Shown here: in pieces, positions 47,106-57,045 of the stretch
Layout of the letters: each line of letters starts with the position of its first letter
Position numbering within the stretch: position 1 is the stretch's first letter
Assembly (NCBI GenBank): GCA_963930775.1
Contig: OZ005689.1
Coordinates: forward strand, 16,088,760-16,152,759
Source of the DNA: Cliona cf. orientalis
Lineage: Eukaryota > Porifera > Demospongiae > Clionaida > Clionaidae
Length of the DNA: 64,000 nt
Direction: 5' to 3'
The notes under the pieces: generated by a model
The model's database searches: none
What the model was told of the DNA's origin: nothing
What the model saw: the letters and a program-made list of their open reading frames with translations, nothing else
Position numbers and translations under genes: made by a program

Positions 47106-47345
47106 AGCACAGGGAAAATGACCATCAAAGACGGTATAAACGACTTTCCGTCTTTTTTTATCAACGGATTTATTTACGGTGCTAAGACGGATTTGTTGGA
47201 AGACGGACTCCGTGAAGACGCTGTAAAACAGACTCGTAGGAGGACGGAGTCCGTGAAAGCACCGCTGAATGGATTGCGGTTACACTACCGCAGAGGACGG
47301 ACAAGCGCAAGTTCACCGTCTTCGGCACCACTATATACATAGATA
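47106..47345. mobile_element. CACAGGGAAAATG element end with AGACGG-rich body (left)
   Basis: It begins CACAGGGAAAATGACCATCA and is packed with AGACGG/GACGGA words in both senses (GACGGACTCCGTGAAGACG, GGACGGAGTCCGTG). A related, inverted block lies at 50,300-50,617, ending CCCATTTTCCCTGTGT. They may be the two ends of one 3.5 kb element or two separate copies. Confidence 0.65.
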
Positions 47346-47489
47346 GCTATGTACTGTATGACCAGTTTATTATTGCCATTGATCTTGTCTTGTCTTACTT
47401 ATAATAATAGCTACCTGGGAATCATAAATTTAATAGCAAGGAAAGTGAATGCTTGGCGGATATTAGCTGAAAGGGCCTGGGGAGCAGGG

Positions 47490-47600
47490 CGTTTCTAGTA
47501 CGCACGCGCAATCGGGCACTCTAAACAAGGGCGTGGCTTGTTACGCATGCGCGGTGGATCAAAATTCAAATTCGAGCGGCCATTTTTCTGGGGAAGCGAT
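47490..47600 (+). promoter_or_regulatory. possible CpG promoter
   Basis: GTTACGCATGCGCGG (NRF-1-like) and AGCGGCCATTTTTC (YY1-like) occur within 60 bases in a local CpG-rich patch. A transcript starting here would run into the 147-base tandem array. No product is identified. Confidence 0.3.
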
Positions 47601-47799
47601 GACTAGAGGCTGAAGAAGACGAGCTAACGATCCCTTATAAACGATGTTGACACCTGAGTACATGATAAATTCGAGATTCCTGTTCTAAGATAAGTGATCT
47701 GTAGCTACGAATGATGCCTATATCACTGTTGAGTATGTTATGTATCAGTGTGGAGTATAAATGGTACCCCAGATAATGTGCTGTCATGAGTGAGAGAGC

Positions 47800-49040
47800 T
47801 TTGAGTGGTTCTTGTGCTGTCTGGATGTTTCGTCAGTTGTATAAAGCTATGTGAATCAAAAGTCGTGTGTGTATGTGTGTGTCTGTGCTTGTAAATTTGA
47901 GTGAAAGCCTGAGCGGGTCTTGTGCTGTCTGGATGTTTCGTCTGTTGTCAGCAGCCTGTCGAGATGTTTCGTCTTAAGTCAGGCACCCCGAGTTTATGTA
48001 TGAATCAAAAGTCGTGTGGGTATGTGTGTGTCTGTGCTTGTAAATTTGAGTGAAAGCCTGAGCGGGTCTTGTGCTGTCTGGATGTTTCGTCTGTTGTCAG
48101 CAGCCTGTCGAGATGTTTCGTCATAAGTCAGGCACCCCGAGTTTATGTATGAATCAAAAGTCGTGTGTGTATGTGTATCTGTTCTGGTGAATTTGAGTGA
48201 AAGCTTGAGCGGGTCTTGTGCTGTCTGGATGTTTCGTCTGTTGTCAGCAGCCTGTCGAGATGTTTCGTCTTAAGTCAGGCACCCCGAGTTAATGTGTGAA
48301 TCAAAAGTCGTGTGTGTATGTGTATCTGTGCTTGTAAATTTGAGTGAAAGCCTGAGCGGGTCTTGTGCTGTCTGGATGTTTCGTCTGTTGTCAGCAGCCT
48401 GTCGAGATGTTTCGTCTTAAGTCAGGCACCCCGAGTTAATGTGTGAATCAAAAGTCGTGTGTGTGTATCTGTGCTTGTAAATTTGAGTGAAAGCCTGAGC
48501 GGGTCTTGTGCTGTCTGGATGTTTCGTCTGTTGTCAGCAGCCTGTCGAGATGTTTCGTCTTAAGTCAGGCACCCCGAGTTTATGTGTGAATCAAAAGTCG
48601 TGTGTGTATGTGTATCTGTTCTGATAAATTTGAGTGAAAGCCTGAGCGGGTCTTGTGCTGTCTGGATGTTTCGTCTGTTGTCAGCAGCCTGTCGAGATGT
48701 TTCGTCTTAAGTCAGGCACCCTGAGTTTATGTGTGAATCAAAAGTCGTGTGTGTATGTGTATCTGTTCTGATAAATTTGAGTGAAAGCCTGAGCGGGTCT
48801 TGTGCTGTCTGGATGTTTCGTCTGTTGTCAGCAGCCTGTCGAGATGTTTCGTCTTAAGTCAGGCACCCCGAGTTAATGTGTGAATCAAAAGTCGTGTGTG
48901 TATGTGTATCTGTTCTGGTAAATTTGAGTGAAAGCTTGAGCGGGTCTTGTGCTGTCTGGATGTTTCGTCTGTTGTCAGCAGCCTATCGAGATGTTTCGTC
49001 TGTTGTCAGGCACCCCGAGTTAATATGCGAGTCAAAAGCG
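47800..49040 (+). repeat. 147-base tandem array, about eight units
   Basis: GAATCAAAAGTCGTGTG recurs at spacings of 149, 149, 147, 147, 143, 147 and 147 bases between 47,853 and 48,882. Each unit holds CTGAGCGGGTCTTGTGCTGT and two ATGTTTCGTC words 34 bases apart, the second followed by AAGTCAGGCACCCCGAGTT. Edge copies are diverged. Most variation is in the TGTGTGTATGTGTATCTG stretch. Confidence 0.95.
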
Positions 49041-49599
49041 TGACATTTTAATTATGTATATATGTATCTGTGCTTCTAGACCTGTATGAGAGCCTTGAGC
49101 CAACTATTCCTTAGCAGTAGATGCATTGCGATACGTGTTATGACAATTAATCACATGATATGTTAAATCCTGTGTGTTCCTGAAGTTCTTGATATGTACA
49201 TGTGCCAACCGTTTCCCTCCTTGGAGATGGCATCTCGGAACGAGACTGTTTGTGTCGAGATGTTGTGCTGTCTTATTTAGGTGAGTTTTCCTGAGAAGAA
49301 AGACTAACAATTTTCATGTTGTCTATACATAGCAAAGAGAAGATCCGCTGTCTGAATGTTGTACATAGTGAATTCAAGTACATGTATGACAAAAATTCCC
49401 AGGTATCATAATTATTATAATTATTAGTTGCTGTAGTTCGTCCTCTTCCAGTTATGAACATGAAGACTTATCATTCTATATCTCTATTCTTCGTCACAAA
49501 AGAATGTTAGCTCAAGTTTAGTGCATGCTTGTACTCCAGGTAAATGCAATAACTATTATAACTATAATATTATTGTATTTTATAGTTTTTTATTCATAG
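49041..49599. other. AT-rich spacer, upstream of a possible small gene
   Basis: TACTCCAG followed by GTAAATGC (49,539) could be an upstream donor. Nothing else is recognised. Confidence 0.3.
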
Positions 49600-50036
49600 G
49601 CCAAGTGTACCATATTATTATAATATCATTGAGGTAAGTAAATGTCTATCTTACACAATGTCATGTAGTGGTTGTGGTACCTTACCAAAGGTGAGTACGA
49701 TGTCGTATTTTTTTGTATTGTCATAATAATTATATTATATGATGCAGCTGATTGCTTATATCGCTTAGACGTCACTACAACACACTTTAAGACCTATCAA
49801 CAAACAAGGTATATACAGCATTGTGGTTTATTGCATACGGAGTTGTATTATCTTCAGGTTCTGCATAATTGGTAAGTGCACATTAATTTGCTTATTTATC
49901 TCAGTGCAGTTCTGTTACACATGATCAAAAGCACCAAACTTAACAAGTGCTAAGGTATATATCTGAATTTTATGTTGCTCTCAGCAAAGATCTTCAAACA
50001 CTTAGGACTATCACACTGTTTCAAGTTGAACGTTAA
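49600..50036 (+). CDS. possible 3' end of a small spliced gene
   Basis: Four exons join in frame: 49,600-49,633 (acceptor TATTCATAG, donor GTAAGTA), 49,669-49,690 (22 bases, donor GTGAGTA), 49,748-49,871 (acceptor GATGCAG, donor GTAAGTG) and 49,985-50,036 (acceptor GCTCTCAG, ending in TAA). The peptide reads PSVPYYYNIIE, WLWYLTK, ADCLYRLDVTTTHFKTY..., then CKDLQTLRTITLFQVER. All three junctions keep phase and three donors are near-consensus. Against it, the first intron would be only 35 bases and no start or domain is known. Confidence 0.3.
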
Positions 50037-50299
50037 CCTACATTCAAGATTGATAGAAATTTGCAAGACCATGGCATACATCACCCAAACTGAGTCAGAC
50101 TTTGAACGTACATCACTTGTAAGCTATCATACACAAAAGTAATAGTGCTCATTTTGTTACTTTATCATTGTTAATTTATATCTGATATCAGTTTATATTC
50201 ATTTTGTTAACCTATATTGTATATTTATGTCTTTACAAAAAAAAGCTATTTCACACTAGCCTAATAATAATGCGAGCTACAATTATTATCGCGAACGCG

Positions 50300-50617
50300 A
50301 TTTATACAAGCGCTTGCAGACGGTGACCTTCGTACTCCGTGAATGTAACAAAGACGGGATTGAAGACGGTCAGAACGACGGTTCTATCCCAAAGTACGGT
50401 GTCGCCAACGGTATGAAACGGGAAAAAAGACGTTGATTGACGGTACTGAATGGATATCTTGACGGATGCCGTCTTCGAGGTCCGTCAAAAATAGTCTCAA
50501 TACGGAATATGGACGGCACCGCGTAAGTCCGTGCGGTTTTCCGTGATTGTCCCGTCTTTGTGGCAAGTACGGCATAAATACGGCGCTGTATTTGATACCC
50601 ATTTTCCCTGTGTAGTG
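50300..50617. mobile_element. CACAGGGAAAATG element end with AGACGG-rich body (right, inverted)
   Basis: The reverse complement of the 47,106 type of terminus (CATTTTCCCTGTGT) at its right edge and many GACGG words define it. See the left block for the link between the two. Confidence 0.6.
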
Positions 50618-50621
50618 TTTT

Positions 50622-50704
50622 TTATCTAAGTCTCTCCCTCCCTCCTTCTCTCCCACTCTCTCTGTCTCTTTCTCTCTCCCTCTCCCTCTCCCTCTCTCTC
50701 TCAC
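50622..50704. repeat. CT-rich microsatellite
   Basis: CTCTCCCT-type repeats over about 80 bases end in CACCCTGACCCCATGTAG. This is also a strong polypyrimidine tract; the next 33 codons are open (YTIGDVPGCDQITKYMKRVL...) to TAG, so a terminal exon is conceivable but unsupported. Confidence 0.8.
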
Positions 50705-50964
50705 CCTGACCCCATGTAGGTACACAATAGGTGATGTTCCCGGCTGTGATCAGATTACCAAGTATATGAAGAGAGTGCTTTCTATCAACCATTGCTGTGA
50801 TGATGGAATAGCCTTATAGGAGACTGATTGTGAAAGCTCCAACAACCTTCAGCAAAACTTCAAGATGGCCTTTGATAGCTAGCAGCAATATACCTACCTT
50901 GTGCTATGTTTAATGTCATTGGTTTGTATGTAAACGTACAGTAAAATAGCAATTTTTGTACTAT

Positions 50965-51385
50965 TTTTAACAGCGTGTAACTTTGGAACCGCTCGATGGA
51001 AAAACTTCGTTCCAGTCTTATATTGTAGGGCAACACAAGAGCTATTGAATGGTGCTTGAATCATGGGAATCCATCCAGGAGAACCAAAACGTACCACTTT
51101 TTGCGCGAGGCACTTTTTGTGAGCGCTTGCGAGTAGCATGCACAAAAGTGCTTGCTGCGGAGCTCATGAATGTCTCCGGGTTATGGGACTTGAACGAGCA
51201 GAATGTAGAAGAGTTCCTCTGTCTTCTGGTCTTTGTTTGGAGTCCTAGAAAAGAAAGATGGCCTAGATAGAACAAGTAAGAAAAATAGATAAAAAACGGC
51301 AAAAATTGCATGCACTGGAATGTGCCACCGGATGCACTTCCTGGATCTGCAATGCTTGTACGTGTTTTGGACCGCTGGCTTAACG
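50965..51385 (-). repeat. right arm of the 5.1 kb inverted repeat
   Basis: Inverted copy of 46,293-46,700. A weaker shared word (AGTCCTTAATGCACCTGAGA at 51,632) matches near 45,868 beyond the arms, so the duplicated unit was probably larger originally. Confidence 0.85.
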
Positions 51386-51822
51386 ACTGACAAGCGCTCC
51401 GTTAAACTATCTCAGTACATCAGGAAGAACTTTTCTATGTCCGTGAGGTAAGCTTCAGGTATCATCTTCCTCGCCGCCTCTTCAATCTACCTCTCTTGCC
51501 TTTGAAGCAGCCATTTCTGCTGACTAAGCAGTGCAATTGAACTTTGACCCACATCGGTGTAATACAAGCACCAACGCGTGGTCAATGCGGTTACCGCGGA
51601 ATGTCAATTTTGTGCTGACTGATGCCTAGACAGTCCTTAATGCACCTGAGATTCTGATTTATAGGTTCATTCATGAGCTAAAGCTGATAAAAACTCATGA
51701 TAGCTATTATGAAGAAAAGAATCAGCAAGGCACCATAACTATTATTATTAACTCAAGCTCTATCATGATTTTCAAACCATTTTATAGATGCTATGCATGG
51801 GCGTAGACACAGTTTACAATGT
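51386..51822. other. spacer
   Basis: No exon recognised. It contains the outlying inverted match to 45,868-45,890. Confidence 0.35.
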
Positions 51823-51844
51823 GGGGGGGGGGGGGGGGGGGGGG

Positions 51845-52479
51845 TAGTCTCGTGCCCAGCCTCTTTATCGCACGCGGAAAAAGAGTCTGGTGAAACGCGT
51901 ATTCAATTTTGGTTCCGCGCGGCGAGATTGGCCGCGTCCAATCAGATTGCAGAACGGTGCCACGTCATCAAGAAAAGATTGCGACGCTTCACCATGTACT
52001 TTGCACTTTATTTGTAGGAGATGGCTACATGTAGTTGTTGGACAGCGAAACTGACATTCAGCAAGCGATCATCGAAACTATCCCACGTTTGAATCATGCT
52101 AGTGTCTGTGAAGTATAGGCGAAATTGGTAAGCTACATTTTAGCCAGTAAGAATGTGTTTATCTCTCTTAGTCTATCAGGAGAAAATTTTTCTTGTTTTT
52201 GAAGCTTACCGCCGTCCTTTTGGGTACAAATCAGGCAACGAGACAAGCATAGCACTCGGACTCCACTGTCCAAGGATCCCGCTGGCGCCATAGCCTACGG
52301 TAGGTGCTTTTCAAACACTTTGCGCGAATAATAATATTAAACAGTGATTGCGCCATCGCTTATAATGACATTCATTGTGCCCGTGTCAGAATACGTCACG
52401 TACATATGGAACCAAAATTGAATACGCGTTTCACCAGACTCTTTTTCCGCGTGCGATAAAGAGGCTGGGCACGAGACTA
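51845..52479. mobile_element. 635-base element with 72-base inverted ends, inserted in a G run
   Basis: TAGTCTCGTGCCCAGCCTCT then TTATCGCACGCGGAAAAAGA through ATTCAATTTTGG is inverted at the right end. G runs abut both ends (51,823-51,844; 52,480-52,489), so the duplication is all G and its length cannot be read. The termini resemble those of the 53,836 element (TAGCCTCGTCCCCAG). Confidence 0.9.
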
Positions 52480-52688
52480 GGGGGGGGGGCTTAATGATCA
52501 TTGTGTGCGAAGCGTGTGAAAAGTTTCTGCCCTGTTATTGAAAATGTCATAAAAATGCACTTTTGAGGAGAAATTCTGTAAATTTGGTAGTGTAAATTTA
52601 CAATTTTGGAGGTTTTAAACTGATAACAGCCAATATTTGATAAAAGTCAATAACTGTTCCCAATAAAATATAATGTAAAGCTGAAAAT

Positions 52689-52888
52689 NNNNNNNNNNNN
52701 NNNNNNNNNNNNNNNNNNNNNNNNNNNNNNNNNNNNNNNNNNNNNNNNNNNNNNNNNNNNNNNNNNNNNNNNNNNNNNNNNNNNNNNNNNNNNNNNNNNN
52801 NNNNNNNNNNNNNNNNNNNNNNNNNNNNNNNNNNNNNNNNNNNNNNNNNNNNNNNNNNNNNNNNNNNNNNNNNNNNNNNNNNNNNNNN
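52689..52888. other. assembly gap (200 N)
   Basis: Exactly 200 undetermined bases; a round number typical of a scaffolding join rather than a measured gap. Order and distance of sequence across it are uncertain. Confidence 0.99.
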
Positions 52889-53835
52889 TACAGTCGAGCT
52901 TCCAAATAAAGGACACTTTGGGAACGGGCCCCTTGTCCTTTGTTCGGAGGTTGTCCCTATCTCGGAGGTTCATGATTTTTCAATCCATTTTGATTGTATT
53001 GTCCTTAACACATTGGTAAATGCACTGAAGTGCATGATAAGAGCAGTAGAGATGATAATCAAATGGTTGGTATGGTCTAGCACAGGCTGAATTTTTTGTT
53101 TCTGAAGTACTGGCTACTCTGGATTCAAGGAGAATATTATTATCGCACATGCGGCATAATATCGCGACCGCCCAGATTGCGGCAAAAGTGGGCCTGGCAT
53201 CGTTAATTCAAGGGCGTGGTTTCCGGATGTCCACTATTTAGAGGCGATAAGCGCATGCGCTTATTAACCAGACTTTACGGTATTTGTTGTGCAACTAACA
53301 CTTGAGAGTTATTGCACAGATTCCTTTGCATTCTTGAACCGCCTGTCAATGATGTAGATACCATAGGTGGCAGGATCAGCAACGTGCTGAGCAAATCAAC
53401 AACCGAACCCAGAGAGATTGATGATCATGGAGGGTATACCTATCACTGTACACTCAGCTATGAAGTGTGTGTGTGTGTTTGTGTGTGGGATGAGGAGGAA
53501 TGAAATAGTAAATATAACTGAGCATAAACATGAGAGTAGTCTCAAGGCATAGTTGAGCACCTTGCTCAGATTGCAAATGCACATGTATCCCGAAGGAATC
53601 GAGTGCATACACAAAGCAAATTGTTCAATAGTATCACTAATTAATATTACAGATGTCTTCAATATGTCTTCAAGATTGTGTTACCAGTATTATGGGTAGG
53701 GCAGCATGAATCAAACTGTTATCATGAGTGCCTTCCTATGAAAAATTTACTCCTCAAGAGTATCAAGAATTCCGCAAATTGTGCCAATTTTGCGGCTAAT
53801 AAATTTTTCATTGTCCGTGACACCTACAAAACTTA
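52889..53835. other. spacer beginning with half of a TIR element
   Basis: TACAGTCGAGCTTCCAAATA directly after the gap looks like one end of a TA-type MITE whose partner is not visible. A CpG-rich patch with GCGCATGCGC (53,250) and a GT run (53,466) follow. No gene supported. Confidence 0.35.
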
Positions 53836-54267
53836 TAGCCTCGTCCCCAGTCTCCCTCATGTTCTCTATGTTGCACGCAGAGAAAGGAGGGAGCCTGGTA
53901 AAATTTATCACGTGCGTGACGTAGGGGTAGAAGCAACTTGGAGTGCGGCGCGCGCAGATCATGACTCAGCACTTTTGATGGAGCCATGAACGCGTTAACG
54001 ATCGACAATCTGAGCGTACCAGCGATCGCTTTTATGACTAGATCACCTGGAACCATCATTCGCTAAACGTATGACTCACCTTTGAGCGACAAATCGCTCT
54101 GGAAACTCGAGAACAATCATCGTTCAGAAAGTGCTGAGTCATGATTTGCGCGCGCTGCACTCCAAGTTGCTTCTACCCCTACGCCACGCACATGATAAAT
54201 TTTACCAGGCTCCCTCCTTTCTCTGCGTGCAACATTGAGAATATGAGGGAGACAGGGGACGAGGCTA
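53836..54267. mobile_element. 432-base element with about 125-base inverted ends and 9-base duplication
   Basis: TAGCCTCGTCCCCAGTCTCC is inverted at the right; the arms continue through GGAGGGAGCCTGGTAAAATT, GGGGTAGAAGCAACTTGGAG and CATGACTCAGCACTTT. CAAAACTTA (53,827-53,835) and CAAAAATTA (54,268-54,276) flank it, eight of nine identical. A nine-base duplication with long termini fits Mutator-like elements (tentative). Confidence 0.88.
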
Positions 54268-54402
54268 CAAAAATTACACACAAAAATTTGATGACCTGTT
54301 TATGTTGCAAATACACTGCTATGTTAACATTATAATTTTAGACCGAAACTTTTCCAAATTATGGTCCTTTTTTCATTAATTTTACAAGTATAAAAAACAA
54401 TA

Positions 54403-54731
54403 AAATTGAAGGATAACGTAGGGATGGCAGGGTCAAAAAGTACACAAACAAGATTTGTAAGGCATAAGCGTCTGCTATACATCCCTTCGCTTGCTTTTCT
54501 CGATTATTATGCAATTATTAATATCAATGTGTTTGTCGAGTGCGGCATGTGGGACACATTCAGGTTGTTCCCTGGTTGTCACGATGGTTAAGGATAGTCA
54601 CTTTTGATTCAGTTGCATTATTTTTGCACCCCTCAAAAAGCAAACGTAGGGATGTATATCAGATGCTTATGCCTTACAAATCTTGTTTGTGTACAGTTTG
54701 ACCCTGCCATCCCTACTTTATCCTTCAATTT
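54403..54731. mobile_element. 329-base near-palindromic MITE
   Basis: AAATTGAAGGATAACGTAGG, GATGGCAGGGTCAAA and ACAAACAAGATTTGTAAGGC are mirrored at the right end. TA is present on both sides (54,401-54,402; 54,732-54,733). Confidence 0.82.
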
Positions 54732-54978
54732 TATATTTGTTTCTGTTCTTTTTTATTGCTCTTAGCATGCTCATTCGACTAGTGGATGGGAGGTACCGAA
54801 GTTTGCGCGAAGTTCGATGGCTTGCTGCTTGTTTCGCATGCTTGACACCACTTGTGGACCAGGTCTGCTATTCTTATTTCACTAATATGAGAGAATCGAA
54901 GATACTACTTCATTGTGTACATGGGGGGCATCCCAGTTAATGGATTCTACCTGTGACTCTATGGTACTGGCAACCTAC

Positions 54979-56911
54979 CAAGCATAGGCGACAATAGCAT
55001 GTGGCAGATGTTCCTAGATGGTTGATCAGTTCAGATGCCCTGGGATTATCACAAATCAGGCAGAGAATTGGTGTGACCACCAGAACGTCTTCTTTAAGAT
55101 ATGCATCATAGGTCACTATTCCGTTCTCCTCTAGTTCCATGCATGAAATCCTTTGCCATAGGTTCCGCCATTTCAATAGCTGATACCTTAAATTTTAAAA
55201 GGATACATAATTATTAATATAAAAATGTTACAGAATCTGATACCTTATTATAGAAAGTGAATACTTTCAAGGTGTCCATTTTCCTTGCGAGGAAGGCCAG
55301 CAAAAATATCATCGCCCAAAGATCGAATTTATTCCATTTCTTTGAATGGTTCCCACTAGTATCATCGGAGTAAGTGATTATGGGAAGGCTAACCACTCTG
55401 TGGCCTTTAGAACGTTCCTTGAGTGGACACACAGACAATGTCTCCCACTCCTATCAGTGTATTCAATTAAGGATAAGATAATTGAGGGGGTGGAATGAGA
55501 AAGGGATTATACATAATACATACCTGATCAGAAATATCTTCACCAGTTGATGAAGCCAGCTGTTTTCTCTCAAATGGGACTCTTGAATGGATACTCTCAA
55601 TCACCGATGTAGGAAACAGCTAGTAACAGAATCTAGAATAATTGTGTGGCAGCACAGAAAGCTTCCTCAGGGTTATCATGATCAAATTAGAACTCTTCTG
55701 TAATGTTTTATCAATAGCATTAATTTTAGGCTAAACTTATATATTATGATTGTTACCTCTAGAGCAAACTTTTCCACTCAGTTGCCGTAAATGTCGTAAC
55801 CCTTTATCTTGACAAAATCACCAATAAACATGTCAAGAATAATCATTGGCGTATAGAATATCTTATTATCATGCCACCTTTTAGCTTCATACATTTCACT
55901 ATAATATAATAGTTAGTCTCACAACGCTGAATTCCATATCTAACTATTACCTGATAAATCCACATGGTATGATTGGAAATCGAGTAACCTTTGCTGAAAG
56001 ATTAGGATTTGCCAGAAACTTTGCAGCTACACTTGAGGGCTTATTGATGTAAAACAGAGTCCCATTCAGAGAATAGACCTATTGTCAAGTACATGTGATA
56101 CCTATTAAATTGGATAATGATGGTGTACCCTGTACCTTTTTGGGTGGTGTGAATCCTGGTAGGGTAAGAACCTTTATCTGATGATGGCTTGGTGTGAACT
56201 GATCGAGTTCTTTACACACAAATGTAATCAGTTGTAGAGTACGTTCACTCTAAAGATAGAGAAAATTTCTCTATATGAAAATACAGATATTGCCATACTA
56301 TAATATAAACATACAATAGGTGTTGGACTATTAACAAGTAGAAAAATGAGAGCTGCTGCTTTGGACGGAAATGAGTGATAGTCGGAACCAGGTCTGGTCA
56401 CAGTGTTGGTGATCTCGTCAAAAAATGCATCTAGCAGAAGAATAGCATTAATTTAGTATCGTGGTCAAGAGTGTAAATTAAGCCTACCTTTCCATTCATC
56501 ACTATATATCCTCATCACTTTCTGAGCTAACTTCCCAGTCGACATCGGATGTCATAATTTCAGCAGTATCAGAGTCACCGATATCGTCTAGATCAGAATC
56601 ATGATCTGACTGTGAGTCATTCCCCTCTGACATAGTTAAATTATCACCTATAGACATTCTAGGATTTGGCATCAAATCCTATGGATATTTATAAGATCTT
56701 TATGCATGCTATAGGAACTTAATACCCTCAAATACCTGATACCCTCAAATACCTGACTCCAAGGAATGCTGGTAGGGGCTGTATTCAGAGCCGGATACCT
56801 CTCTTCGAACAGTTTATGCTTCGAAGATGCAAAATGCCGTTGAAGCTTCGATGGGAAATCAAATCCTACATAACATATATTGCACTGGCACCGTTTCTTC
56901 CTCAAAGTCAT
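54979..56911 (-). pseudogene. C2H2 zinc finger + diverged Tnp2-like transposase gene, nine exons, three lesions
   Basis: Nine exons with GT..AG borders: 56,911-56,753; 56,624-56,488; 56,430-56,315; 56,249-56,136; 56,078-55,951; 55,898-55,757; 55,619-55,524; 55,441-55,244; 55,186-54,979. Exon 1 has a true ATG and a C2H2 finger (CNICYVGFDFPSKLQRHFAS-SKHK). Exon 2 is acidic. Exon 8 carries LPIITYSDDTSGNHSKKWNK and exon 9 CLICDNPRASELINHLG...CYCRLCL. The Cys-Asp-x-Pro-x-Ala...Gly...Cys-x-x-Cys pattern parallels ACDLPATRKCCGF...GCSKC in the Tnp2-type gene at 60 kb, so I infer a distant RNase-H-fold transposase relative. Lesions: a two-base loss in exon 2 (GATATATAG), a TGA at 55,780-55,778 in exon 6, and one extra base in exon 9. 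The 3' end lies beyond 54,979 or is lost. Confidence 0.65.
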
Positions 56912-57045
56912 TATTATTGATGCTGCACTGCAAGGTCAAGTGTGGTTGCCAGGGGGCGGAGCCTGAAGACCGGGGCGCGCGCATGTTGCACATGCGCATA
57001 AGCGCGCAAAACATTTTCGCGGAAAAAGCTGAATGGAGAGTGAGG
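56912..57045. promoter_or_regulatory. 134-base bidirectional promoter region
   Basis: Between two divergent ATGs this stretch is GC- and CpG-rich, with GGGGGCGGAGC (Sp-like), GGCGCGCGCATG and CACATGCGCATAAGCGCGC (NRF-1-like). Its size leaves only short leaders on each side. Function is inferred from position and composition. Confidence 0.5.

Noticed and set aside
47106..50617. A single autonomous 3.5 kb transposon bounded by CACAGGGAAAATG
   Set aside because: No transposase is seen between the ends and no flanking duplication was found, so the two ends may be separate copies.
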